Positions 10,934-24,012 of a stretch of 64,000 bases of DNA are shown piece after piece. Numbering within the stretch: the stretch's first letter is position 1; every line of letters begins with the position of its first letter. The notes under the pieces are model-generated. The model had not been told where the DNA came from and ran no database searches. It saw only the letters and a program-made list of their open reading frames with translations. The position numbers and the translations under genes are program-made. The stretch is from Bactericera cockerelli (taxonomy: Eukaryota; Arthropoda; Insecta; Hemiptera; Triozidae). The stretch covers positions 5,606,015 to 5,670,014 of the forward strand of contig CM044961.1 of assembly GCA_024516035.1 (NCBI GenBank), read 5' to 3'.

Positions 10934-12739
10934 TTTGAATCCAGAGTTCAGCAAGCTTCCACTAGCGACTGTCAGAAAAATCAGAACACACTGTCTTTAA
11001 GCTCCAGTAAAAATCCTGTACCTATTGAAGTATGGACAGTAATGGCCTTAATAGTTCTAATGATCCGTACCTACACTAGATGATTCTATTGATCTAAACG
11101 TTTGTGCAAAAAAATTGTCCAATTTATGCTGGATTTTTTTACTTCATACCTCATTTGCTTGAAATTCAAAAATGTAATTCTAGATTCCTATTTTCGCCTA
11201 TTATGTATAGGACAGCTCGAAATTTTAAATGACCGTGTGACAAGTAGGTTTTTTTTTCCTTCTTTTATACAGGGTATCTAAGTTTTTCCTTTAGAAAAGA
11301 TCAGAAATTTCAAAGGACACTCTAAGATTAAAATAATATGAGGTAATTTTTCGAAAAATGAAAGAAAAAAAATATTCACTTCAATGCCTAAACTTGCGAC
11401 CATCTTACCTCAATTGTAGTAAAAAAAATTCGGTTTTCAGATTTTTCCCTATCGTTTCACATCACAATCTAACACTATTGAAAAAAATCAGTTTTCTAGG
11501 ATGTCGGAAAGAGACCCTTAAATTTGATGATCTGCCATAACAAAATTTGAAAACATCTCTCTCCGCTAGGTTTTAGTATTGAAATTTCAGAGTGTTTTAA
11601 ATTTACTTAGGATGTCCTCTTTGGCTCTTTTTGTCAAATTTCATGTGTTTATGATGAAAAGAACCGAAGAAATATTGTACATAATTATAGGCTAAATAAA
11701 AACCGACTGAAATGATTCGTGTAAAGATGCACTACCGTGCTTGGTAGAACTTGGCATGCCGCACTGCCGTGCCTTAAAATACTAATTCTGTGGGTTTTAA
11801 AATTATTATAATGATTTTACCAAATTGTTCTTTTTATTATAATCATGTTATTTTTCATTTCAATTAATTGTACGCTACATATATGTATAGGTATTATCCA
11901 TAGCAAACTCCCTCATTCCCGGTACCGCAAAAATAGATAGTTTAGCAAAGATTTTTTGTTAACCGAAGGATTTAAGGAAAACTGAAAAACATTGAATATC
12001 AGTGGTCAGCAGCCAGAGGAGTGCTGCGTAACCATATAACTATACTAGGGGTAAACATAATAATGGTTTGGGTGGAAGAGATTGTCATAGGAAAATGCCC
12101 ATTCTTTCTTTAGGATATATTTTTGTTTGTTTCTTTTACCTTTTTCTTGTTTATATTGTTTCCGAGCTTTGTGGTCTAAATACCAAACATTTGATTGGAA
12201 ACGACAATTCCATTTTGTCCCTTTATTTATTTCTTTTTGGTTTTCGTTTTTATTTCAGTGGCAGTTGGAATTTAAATGTAAATTTTTCAATTATTTAACG
12301 TCTTGCCTTGAAAAAATATAATACTTCTAATGATATTTTTTACTTTCCTTATCCTATAATTAGGAAAGTATTGTATTTTGATAAAATTGTTAACAAGAAA
12401 CAAGAGACAGAAGAGTAAAAAATTTCATGATACAAAAAAAATTCTCTCGCCTATACAGAGAGGAATTAGCACGTGTATCTTGGGTACCATTCAAAGTGGA
12501 GTGAAGTTTGAGGAAATATTTTATTTGCAAAAATATAGTAAAGTATACCTACTTCCAATGAATAGATGGAAAAAAAAAGATTAGCTCATCCATTTAAGAA
12601 CTACAGTCAAAAAAATACTTTAGTGAACATAAAATCTCAATAAAAATATAAATTACTAAATTAAAAATGCATAATATATCTAACAGTGACAAAAAATCCG
12701 AATGATCCATTTTTGTATCATTAATTTATTATTCTTTTC

Positions 12740-13035
12740 TTAAAAACGACCTGGCAGTTTGATTCAATCTTCACCGTCATACTCATCTTAACATGAATAT
12801 CTTTCAAACTTCTCACAACTTTTGCTTGTGTGAATTTCAAATGCTCGAAGGACTGTGGCAGCCATGGTTTTTATCTGAAGCAGAGGCTAGCGTCCCCCAA
12901 CACAATTCCTAGGACCATTATTGAAAGGAAGGTAGCTCCAAGGTGTTCTCAACGTTCTCCGAAAGCCACCCATCGGGGTCAAACTCGTTGGGGTTATCGT
13001 AATAGAGAGGGTTGTTCTGGATGTTTCTGTATTAA
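12740..13035 (-). pseudogene. Orphan terminal exon of a second P450 (heme-binding region), degraded
   Basis: On the minus strand, NIQNNPLYYDNPNEFDPDGW (the PERF/FDPD region) is followed after a frame break by FNNGPRNCVGG (12925-12893), the F-x2-G-x-R-x-C-x-G heme-cysteine motif. Then come a stop and QIKTMAATVLRAFEI, with SMTVKIESNCQVVF in yet another frame. It lies upstream of the start of the other P450, so it is the tail of a separate tandem copy, now dead. Confidence 0.75.
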
Positions 13036-13059
13036 TTCGAGCTGTTTTATTTAACCTCC

Positions 13060-14300
13060 CTCGTATTATTTTTGCTTCCTCCTATTGTTTCTCCGTAAAA
13101 CATTAACTTAGCAAGTTTTTTACTGATATATTCCAGTAATATTCGATGCAAAAACTGATAAGCATAAATAAATATACTGGCTGATCTTCTAAGAAATATA
13201 ATAAAAAAAGAAAAAATATATCTATAGCTGGTTATTTTTAAGTACTTACCCACATTTTTTTTTTTTTTTTTTTTAAATCTCATTACTTTTATGGCCTTTT
13301 TTGTATCGGAGCTTTGCTTATTTTTTCCCCTCACATTTTTGTTTTAGTGGATATAATATTATGGCTATTCCCGGCTATGCCCAGTTGGGTCAGGTTTAAT
13401 GAGGGTAGCTAAAGCATACTGCTGAAATAATGGGACTTTATTAGTCCTAATCGGAAAGCATAAATGAGACAATATTGTTACTATAGATACCTGAGTTCTA
13501 TCTAGAAGTAGCAAATTTTACCAGTCTAACAAATACAAAAAAATAGAGCATGATGATAAAACTGCATAGTGAAAAAACATGGAATAAAGGAAAGATACAA
13601 AAGAGGGGGGTATTTTTGATACTATACCCTATTATAGCATCACACAGATGTATGAAAAACAGGCTAAGGGAGGGGGGTGAAAAATCATTTCGGAGATTGC
13701 CAACAGGGAGAGGTCTTTGAGACTCGCTTTTGTTTCATCACGAGGGGATAGCTATTAATAAAGAGGATGGAAATAGGAGAGAAAGAGAGTGATGTAAAAA
13801 ATAGGAGAGAAGGATAATGAGAGAGAAAAGGAGAGTTCAAATATGGGGGGGGGGGGATAATAATAATCCTAATAGACATTACAATACTTCGAGACAACAT
13901 CAACAAAACAGTATACAGAATGGCAATACTGTAGTAAATTCATGCAAATCACAAAAACATACCTACTTGTATAGTGAAACGATTACAAATTAAAAGAAAT
14001 GTACTTAATCTACGAATACAAAAGCCTCTGGAAATACAAGAAGTGAAAATCGCCCCCATCGTTCTATCCGCAACTCTGTCAAGAATTCAGTGGACCATTG
14101 GAAATAGCCTGCCCAAAATTATAAAAACCCAAATAGGTACCAACGCATCTCAAAAGACTTTGATTTCTGTCCACTTTTAGGGCATAACAGATTCGTATCG
14201 AGCAAAATGGAAAGAATAATAGACACAAATACTGCCCAATTAGGACGAAAGAGGCGACCCTATTCTTTTAGCAGTTCTTTTGGTGCCATTAGTGTCTTTT
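13060..14300. other. Intergenic, no gene recognised
   Basis: AT-rich, with a T17 tract at 13258, the SINE D fragment noted separately and a G10 tract near 13850. No exon with splice signals found. Confidence 0.5.
13355..13490 (+). mobile_element. SINE family D 3' fragment
   Basis: CTGCTGAAATAATGGGACTT and AGTCCTAATCGGAAAGCATA match the family D tail. It is preceded by the shared domain (GTTGGGTCAGGTTTAATGAG). Confidence 0.55.
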
Positions 14301-14344
14301 CAGTCTCAAATAAATGAAGACAAATTCATGCATTCATCCAACGG

Positions 14345-14640
14345 GATCCCTGGACCACCTGGTTTTTCTGGAAATATCGATGACCAGATGGTAGTCTTGA
14401 CCACTTGACCACCACTGCAAGAGGATATATGGTAAAAGGAAAATAGTTGAGAAGGGAGGAGAGAAAGAAAAAAAGAGAGTATGAGAGAAATAGTTCAGGA
14501 AAGAGAAGTGGTGTCCTTGCCACTTGACCACCAATGCAAGAGGAATATAGGGGAAAGAAAAATAGTTGAGAAGGGAGAGAGAAAGAGAGTATGAGAGAAA
14601 TAATAGTTGAGGAAAGGGAAGTGCAAATACTTCACTCATT
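14345..14640. repeat. About 125-bp imperfect tandem repeat, purine-rich
   Basis: Two copies of CACTTGACCACCACTGCAAG followed by AAATAGTTGAGAAGGGAG and GAGAGTATGAGAGAAAT. Confidence 0.7.
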
Positions 14641-14834
14641 TATTATGTATGCTCTGGTGGTGCCAGGGGGGGGGGTGGGGAGGGGATATTGAGGGTGTCC
14701 CAGAAGTGGTAGGGTACGCGATATTCACTCGTCGCTATTAATTAATAGGAGACCATTGAGGTTTCCATTAGGCATGTTTCCCCGGCGAGATATTTATCAG
14801 GCTCTAATTTGTTCCTAATTGAAAAGCATTCCCC

Positions 14835-15150
14835 TCTCTTTCTTCCTCTCTCTCTCTTTCAAACACACCACTCTCGATCCTCAAAGTACTACCCCATTGC
14901 TCTCTTTATCCTCTTAAAAAAAGTACTCTTCCATTTCATTCTCATCTCTCTCTTTTTCTCTCCTCTTCGATCCATCTAAGTACTAAACCATTGCTCTCTT
15001 TATCCTGTCAATAATCAGTACTCTTCTATTATCTCATCTCTCTCTTTTCCTCTCCTCTCTCGATCCATCAAAGTACTACCCCATTGCTCTCTTTATCCCT
15101 GTCAAAAACAGTACTCTTCCATTTCATCTCATCTCTTTTCTTCTCTCACT
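14835..15150. repeat. About 110-bp pyrimidine-rich tandem repeat, three copies
   Basis: Each copy has AAGTACTACCCCATTGCTCT, CTTTATCCT and CAGTACTCTTCCATTTCATC. Confidence 0.75.
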
Positions 15151-15467
15151 TCTATCGGTTTTTTTTCTCTCAATTTTTATATGTTTTCAACCAAATACTT
15201 CCCCAATTTAAAACATTGGCTCCACTGAAACTGCATTTGTCAGGCGGGGGGCAGTATTTTTAAATGACGTTGTGTTCAAACATTTGTTCAGATAATGTGC
15301 ACTTGTGCAGGTCTGTGGGTCCATTTTGAAGTACATTTTCTGTTTGTACAAATTCAGCCAGACGTTGGCTTACCTGATGATAGTCTCCGACAGAAATATT
15401 CTTATGGCGATTAATCCGTGAGGAAACTTGTGTCTTTTCCTTATAAGCCATGAAACCTTGAGATAAC

Positions 15468-15625
15468 AGGGACCGACCTCAGTAGCTTGATCGATAAGGC
15501 GAGGAGGCGGGAGGTCGGTGCGTGGTTCAAGTCCTAAGTTCAACAAGGATTTTGCAAAGCGAGTTTGAGTACCTAATTATACTGTGATATCCTTGTGATT
15601 AAAACAATATTTTTCAGAAATCTCA
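15468..15625 (+). mobile_element. SINE family F
   Basis: GACCTCAGTAGCTTGATCGA, a variable arm, GGAGGTCGGTGCGTGGTTCA. Its head is tRNA-like but weak. Confidence 0.6.
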
Positions 15626-15882
15626 CCTAAAATATATTCCATCTTTGCTGGGGTTTCTTGAAAATGTCGGGGGGGGGCGTTTTGTCCCCAAACCCCCCCC
15701 CCCCCCGCTACGCCACTGTGTACATGGACATAAGCAGACTCGGCTGTTGGGTGGTTACAAGTGGAAAGTACCTAATTAATTAGTTCATGTGGTTTTATCC
15801 GCTTCAAACGTCTGGTGAGGTTTTCAATCCTAAGAAAATGGACGGTCTCGGGAAATGAAAACTTTTTTTTCCTTGGGATCTT

Positions 15883-15997
15883 TTTGGGCCCTTGTCAATT
15901 ATTAGCCTCCTTGTATAGACAGTGGTAGAAGTGCTAAGTCATTACTCCACTGACTGGCTACCATCGTTCACGATGAAGCCACCCTATGATGATGATG
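15883..15997 (+). mobile_element. 3' module only of the minisatellite-bearing element
   Basis: TTTTTGGGCCCTTGTCAATT to CACCCTATGATGATGATGAT, without any 38-bp unit upstream. Shows that the module moves or survives without the array. Confidence 0.7.
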
Positions 15998-16048
15998 ATG
16001 GGATCTTTTTTAATTTCTCGCCTCTGGTCTGATTTCAGATGTCCTAAT

Positions 16049-16152
16049 ATGGACAGAGGGACGTTGCTGCTTCGAGCGGCCATCATAGTGTGCACCTGCT
16101 ACGTGGTGGTGCCTCCTCCGACAGTGTCGGGCATCAACCCCAAGTCCAAGAT
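16049..16152 (+). CDS. pHCl: pHCl exon 1: start codon and signal peptide
   Basis: Encodes MDRGTLLLRAAIIVCTCYVV and then PPPTVSGINPKSKM. This is a typical secretory signal: a basic n-region, a hydrophobic core and probable cleavage near SG-IN. The ATG follows an acceptor-like TTTCAG at 16033-16038, so this exon probably begins at 16039 with ten bases of 5' UTR and further upstream non-coding exons are expected. The donor is AT|GTGAGT, phase 2, which joins exon 2 to restore an Ile codon. Confidence 0.8.
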
Positions 16153-16658
16153 GTGAGTAGCTTCAATTTGTGGTGCTGGAGGTTCTACTTGCATGAAAAT
16201 TGAATGGTTTTTTCACAAATACAACCCAACGCATTAACCGAAGCAAAAGTAAATACATATCTCTTTTCCAAAGGTTAATGTTAATAATTGTTGTGTTATG
16301 AAATTTAATAATACAATATCAGAAAATTGAATGATTTTTTCACAAATGCAACCCAACCCATTAACCGAAGCAAAAGTAAATACATATCTCTTTTCCAAAG
16401 GTTAATGTTAATAATTGTTGTGTTATGAAATTTAATAATACAATATCAGAAAATTGAATGATTTTTTCACAAATGCAACCCAACCCATTAACCAAAGCAA
16501 AAGTAAATACATATCTCTTTTCCAAAGGTTAATATGTATTAATTGTTGTGTTATGAAATAATACAATATCAGTATGCATGCGCGGATATAGCCCTCTTGT
16601 TCTGGGGGGGCACAATCGCACTAACTAGCGGGTTACACCCGACGCTTCGCAAGCCCAT

Positions 16659-16750
<92 letters not shown>

Positions 16751-19700
16751 GTCAATATTTTTCGTGTCACCCATCCATTTCTTTATCCCAAAAGCTGAAA
16801 ATATACTTTGTGAAGATCTCTGAAGTCAGATTTGATGGACAAATCTTGAACCACAACAGCACTCCTAAGTACCTTGGTGTACCTCTTGACAGGACTGAAT
16901 CTTGGAAAGAGACTTGGGAGAAATATTGTCCAGCACAATTCAAACAAATGCCTTGTATATAGACTCAACCCCCAGTATTTCATGGTAAACGGAAAATATG
17001 GGTAACTCTAAACCGAATAAGAACCAATACAGGGAAATGTGCTTATTCTCGTCATCAATGGGGTAAAATAGAAACTTCAGTGTGTGACTGTGGGGCAGCC
17101 CAACAGGCTATTCAACATATAATAGCTACACCGGATGTTTGGATGATTTTGTTTACCAATCAGAAAATGCTATCAAGTACATTAAAAAACTTGATATCCA
17201 AATATGAATCTTTTCTGTCATTCTTCATTGTTTCTCTTTTTTATTACTTTGATTTGTTCTTGTTGTTATAAATGTTAATTAAAGCTAATGCTATACGATA
17301 AATAAATAAATCTTCCCAAGGCAGTGTGCTCAGCACTGGAGAACTTTACCATAATTGGTAATGTTGGTGGTCCTAGGCTCACGCGGCCTGTCAGAACCCC
17401 TCAACAAGACAAAACTACCGAAATATATAGTACCTATGTCCCATGTCTTCAACAATATATTAATAATTTATATTTCCAGTAATTTCCAGCTTCGCAGCGG
17501 TTCTCATTCTATTTTAGCTCATTTCCGGTCAAAACCCTACTGAGTTAGGGCCGAGATAAACAAGAGGATTAAATGTTTGGGATTCGTTAATTCAAGCCAC
17601 TATCACATCACAGCTGATATAAATGCCTTATGATTGGTTGAGCCGACCTCCGTGGCTCAGTGGTTAAGAACTGACCCGGAGGTTGCGGGGTCGAATCCCG
17701 GCCAGAGCGGAAATTTCTGACCGAAATTTTCCGTTTCCGGAATAGCATGGATGTAGAGGTAAGTGCCCTGAAGTAATGCGAAAGCGGTTCCGGGGCACAC
17801 TTACCTTTTCAAAAAAAAAAAAAAATATCAAGGGGTTGAAATTCCCACCAGAGGGCGTTTTCAGGGACAGTGTAGAGGTAGTTAATCTAATCCTGTTTCA
17901 TTATCCTACCATAGTCAGTAAAACTATTTCGCACACCCCTGATGTGCCGAAGTCATCTCTCAGCAAATTTTCCACCGTCATCTATGTTTGCTCAAATTCT
18001 CATTAATGATTGGACATGGTCGATACACTGTTTGTCACATGGACATGCAAACATGCATTCTATTTATAGTTCATTCATATTCAATATTCATATCTGCTTG
18101 CCTACCCGAGGGTTTTGAAATTTCAAATTCAGAGCCCCGTAAGCTTGTGTGTTTTGTGTCATAGCATCAGTTCATAGAAAGCATAATACATTCATGCAAC
18201 ATGTAAATTCGTGTAAGACAAATGCAAATTCTGTCTCCTTCGTCTGTCTGGTCAGGATTAGGATAAACATGGAGATTTGGGGTTGAATTAGTACGTTACT
18301 TTGAACATTTTCCGATCCGGTAGCTCTGGGTTCAAAAACCCAGCCGGGACATGACAAGTTATCCTCCCATTTGACATTTTGAGTTTTTACCACGTAATAA
18401 TACGTCTTAAGCTTACTGCTTGAATAATGAGACTCATTAGTTCTATATGGGCAAGTATAAATAAGGCGATATTATTATTATTTTCTAACAAGGAGAACCC
18501 GTCATGAGACGATTTTCTTGGTACTTTGCCTGTCTGCGTGTGATAAGTTCTACCCTCTTTTTTACTTTATTTATCCTATAATAAGGACCTGGCTGGGGGA
18601 CTATAAACAGGGAGTAGACCAGCAGTCTGGCTGGGGGACTATAAACAGGGAGTAGACCAGCAGTCTGGCTGGGGGACTATAAACAGGGAGTAGACCAGTA
18701 GTCTGGCTGGGGGACTACAAACAGGGAGTAGACCAGCAGTCTGGCTGGGGGACTATAAACAGGGAGTAGACCAGTAGTCTGGCTGGGGGACTATAAACAG
18801 GGAGTAAACCAGCATTGGCTTGGTTCTGGGGGCCCTTGTCAATTATTAGCCTCCTTGTAAAGACAGTGGTAGAAGTGCTGATTCATTCCTCCACTGTCTA
18901 GCTACCATCGTTCACGATGACGCCACCCTATGATGATGGATGAAGGAAAGTATTGTATTTAGTTAGGGTTTAACGTCGCTTTCAACTGCATGGTCATATC
19001 ACGATGGGTCAATTCCTCTTAAATACATAAAACTGTCAAACGTAAGAGTTTGTCAACAGATGTGGCACGTTCAATACACCAGGGCCCTAAAATTATGGAA
19101 CGTTAAGTGTGGTGAAGACATGGATTGACCATTCTGGTTTCGAATCCATTCATGGTCATCCATTCACGGCTTTTATCTCTATCTTTAATTTAATTTTACA
19201 ACCAAGCTACTTTTTCGACGTGTATGACAATCTAGTTGAAAGAGACGATAAACCCAAAAATTCGGGTGTAAACATCACACGACTTTAATGAGGAAAAATT
19301 CATGTACTGGGTGGGATTCAAACCATCCCTGCGCTACCTGGATTACCAGACTAGCGCGTTAGCCACTTGACCACCAGAATTGCTAGTGATGGTGGCTTTT
19401 CCTTTTCAGTTTCACCGAGGGCAGATCGGACAAGGAGATACTGGATGAGCTTCTGCGACACACTCGCTACGACAAAAGACTTCGGCCGCCCATTGACGGA
19501 ACTCTGACGGTGAACATGTCTGTGCTACTGCTTAGTCTGGCGTCCCCGGATGAGTCCAGTTTGGTGAGTGGCGGCTCTACTCACCCACACAGGGGGTGCC
19601 AGGGGATTGATAATATCGATGTCAATATGCATGCATATTTAATTTGTATATTTTTATTTTTTAACTTTTTGTTAAATAGTTTGTTAAATGTTTATATTGG

Positions 19701-22700
19701 TTTCTTTCCGTTAGTAAAAGTGCCTTTGAGCACCTTTACCATTACCATAGGGTGCCAGGAGATTGATAATATCGATGTCAATATTCATGCATATTGTATT
19801 TGTATATTTTTATTCTTTAACTTTTTGTTAAATAGTTTGTTCAATATTTATATTGGATTCTTTCCGTTAATAAAAGTGCCTTTGAGCACCTTTACCATTA
19901 CCATATTATGTCATCAACGAGCAACGCATGACAAGCCGAATTTTGTGTTTTTGTGTCGATTTCATCTGTAGTAGCTTCCGTTCTTCTATTCTCTTTTATC
20001 CTGGGATAATATTTATAGTCTCACCCTTTTTGAATCCGTCCTGAGCCAAATAGAAAAAAAACTATAATAATTAAGGTAATTGTTATATTTATACAATATA
20101 TGTATACAAGGTCCGCCAATCTGCGCATTGCGTTTAACAACATTTCTTCGGGTATAACATTTATTTCTTGGTGAAAAACATCTCTCAGTTCTTGTACGGT
20201 TCTCGGTTTATACCCAAATCAAGAATACAAGAAATCATTGCTATCCCCGCCATAGGGAGAACGTTTGAATTACACTATTTAGTACTTCGTATCAAGGCCG
20301 ACATGTGATCACCAAAATTTGGATTGGTGAAAATTACATACTCGTAAGTCAATACGATTTTAATTTCTAGCATTCCATCCAAAAAAGATTTTTTTTTCAT
20401 TCAATAAAGAAATCTACTGACTTTCCTGGATGATATTCTTTTGGTTATGTGTTAACTGTTCTGAAATGACTGGTCTCTTACTTTGCCTTTTCCAAAACGT
20501 AATTGGGACCGGCATTGTTGACCTACTTGCCCCTGTAATGGGCACCAATTATTTGTGTTGATGGCTTTTGGCCAATCAATGGTGGCACCAAACGTTCATT
20601 ATGAAACAGGATTAAAGTTAATCAATATAAGAGTATAAACAGAAAAGTGAGAAGTTGTACTAGATGTACATGAATATGAGAACATACCTGGACAGCTGTT
20701 TCGAGCTTATTTGCTCTCATCAGCAGGTAATAGTTCTGAATATCCATGCCATCAACTAAATTTTAATCAGCATAAACAGAAAAGTGAGGAGTTGTACTAG
20801 ATGGACATGAATATCAAAACATACCTGGACAGCTGTTTCGACCTTCCTTGCTCTCATCAGCAGGTAATAGTTCTGAGTATCCATGTAATCAAGAGTTAAG
20901 CTAAGCCAGACAGGCCCTCAGATTGGAGTTTCAACTAATCACAGCGTACTATAGGGACAGTTGAGGGACAGTCTAGCCCGAGTTGAGGGACAGTCTAGCT
21001 TATCTTAACTTTAATCCTGTTTTATCTTTAATCCTTTCTTAATTATCTTTAATGCTATCTTAACTTTAATCCAGGTATGTTCTGATATTCATGTATGTTG
21101 TACATCTAGTACAACTTCTCACTTTTCTGTTCATACTGATTCTGATTTATAATTCGGCCCTTAAATCACGCACTCTTAATTCAAATCGTGGATAAAATCT
21201 CAAGAAGAGATAGGTGCCATAGTTTATTTTTGACGCGGGATGAAAGTATCCCATTAAATATCAGTACACTACCTAGGAAAATAAAATTACGCACTCTTTT
21301 TCCAGAAATACGAGGTCGAGTTCCTTCTCCAGCAGCAGTGGCACGACCCGCGGTTGGAGTACTTCAACCAGACCACCTACGACTTCCTCAACGCCATTCA
21401 CCACCACAGCGACATCTGGTTGCCCGACACCTACTTCATCATGCATGGCGACTTCAAGGACCCTCTCATCCCTGTCCACTTCGCCCTGCGCATCTACCGC
21501 AATGGCACCGTCAATTACTTGATGAGGCAAGTGAGAATGGAGGGCAGCACGCTCGTGACTGGTCTCTAATGCCGGGTCCACACTAAGCGAACATTGTTAG
21601 CTAACAAGCTAACAAGCGAACATTGTTAGCTAACAATGTTCGCAGTGTGAACCCGGCATTAGAAAATGTTTTTACGACTTGTTTGAAATCGCGAACATTG
21701 TTAGCTAACAATGTTCGCTTAGTGTGGACCCGGCATTACATTGCCTTGCCAGCCTCCGTGGCGTAACGGTTGTGACTACTGCCCGTAGTCCAGAGATCTT
21801 GAGTTCGATTCCCGGTTGGAGCAGACTTTTCGCATAGAAAATTCGGTTCCCTCCAAACATGTGACCTCCGTCCCATCCTCTCACCACCGTGATTTAGGTA
21901 TCAATACCTATCTCACGGACACGGAATTATTATTATTACATTGCCTTTACCCAAACGTATTTGGGACCGACATTGTTGACCTGCTTCCACTGCTGAATGC
22001 CCTGTAATGGGCACCAATTATTTGTGTCGTTAGCTTTTGGTCAGTCAATGCTGGCACCAAACGTTCATTATGAAACAGGGTAACACGCTCGTCGTAATAT
22101 GACCATGCAGTTGAAAGCGACGCTAAACCCAACAAAAACGATCACATCCATTGTCTGTCCCGGTAGCTCAGTGGTAAAGGCGGTGGTCTGGTAATCCAGA
22201 GGTCGCGGGTTCGAAACCCAGGCGGGACATGACATGATATCTTCTTGTTTGGGATTTTTACCACATAATTATACGTCTTGGGCTTACTGCTGGAATAATG
22301 GGACTTAATAGTCTTAATAGGGCAGTATATTTTCCATCCATATCTCCTATAATTCCTATTTTATACTCTTCTTTGCTTGTCTCTCAATTTCATACCCAAG
22401 TTCTCAATGAGCTCAGTAGGTAAACTGTCATATATAATCTGCCGTGCCGGTGTGGACGCCAAGCATAATCTATGAATATTTATTTGGGTATTACTTAAGG
22501 ATAAACTACAAAGTGAATGGTGTAAATTATAAATTAAATTATGAACTTGGTCAGTGATTATTTTTTTTTTTTTGTTACAGACGGCATTTGATTCTCTCTT
22601 GTCAAGGTAGTCTGCATATCTTCCCGTTTGATGATCCAACGTGTTCCTTCGCCATGGAAAGCAGTAAGTACTAATTCTACTAATTCATGGTTAGTAACTT

Positions 22701-23974
22701 GGACCCGAAGTTAAAATAGGGTTGTAACAAAGATGAACCAGATCTTCTCTCATGTCGGAATTTGTAGCAATCACAGCAAAAAAGTCAGCAATATACCTCC
22801 TACATATTCGATTAATATTGAATAATTTTATTAATGGTAAACGCTCCGTCCTCTCCACATTATGAAAAGTAGTTTATCATTTGAAAAAATGAATTTATGA
22901 CTTGGTTTTTTTTCACACAAGTTCTTTTCGGGGGATATCATCGTTTTTTGTTATTTTTTCAACACGATAAAATATATGTTTACGATGAAAACCTTAATTT
23001 TGTACTTATTTGTTCTTCCCTAGCTTCATTTTAATATATGATTTGTCTATCGAAGATGCCTCTAATTGGACTAGTTATTAATGTGAATAATATTTTTTGA
23101 TTTTTTTAAAAATATGTTGGATTAAACACTACGTAGGTATGTAAATAATTTCATCTGTAATTTTCATAGCTTTTATATTTTATTTAACAATTTATGTTAT
23201 GTTATCCAATTCTTCTCCTGAATATCCTACTTATCCCAACACCATCTGATATTCAGCCCTTCTTCCTCAGTTTCCTATGAGCAATCCGCCATCGAGTATG
23301 TGTGGAAGAATGACGAAGACACACTGAGGAAATCGCCTTCACTAACCACTCTTAACGCTTATCTGATAACAAACCGGACCATATCCTGTCCCACCAAGAC
23401 AACGTGGCGAGGTAAGTCACCAAACACATTTACTTCTAAAGAATACGTGTAAAAATATTTTTTCTTTTTTGTAAACATGTAAATTTTTACAACCACAAAA
23501 AATGTAAATATTTTCTTTTTTGTTTAAAAAAATATATGTGTATTTGGGGTATGTTAAGCAGATCTAGAACTAGCCTTATCAGGCCAAAAGACAATAGTAC
23601 AAAGCAAAGGCGTTCTTAATAGGGTTGACGTTAAGAAGGGTAACCAGTCTTAAAATGTGGAAGTTAGAGTGTCAGAATCAAACAACCTCAACCATCATGT
23701 TGGGCAAAAATGTCTACCCAACTTAAGTGGAAAAAAACAACAAAGAAGAAAAATATAATTGTAAATTTTGTTATCGGTACACATTTTATAATTACTGGTA
23801 AAACAGATGAAATTAGATGTGATCAGGTACACAAGAGTTCCTATTGGTCCCTCATACATCTAACCACAATTTCTTAACACAGTTTTTATTAGCTCTGATA
23901 TTGGAATTTTAAAATTTGTAAATTTTAAGGTAATTTGCTTTTTAAATTTGTAAGATATTAAGATACCTAATTCG

Positions 23975-24012
<38 letters not shown>

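Noticed and set aside
16543..16962. 139-codon open frame with a poly-(TH) stretch
   Set aside because: It reads through a CA microsatellite into a retrotransposon fragment; only the C-terminal part is meaningful, and it belongs to the element.
22158..22230. Possible functional tRNA gene
   Set aside because: The A and B boxes are good, but it is followed by the family D SINE body seen at other loci, and the acceptor stem does not pair convincingly. It is a SINE head.
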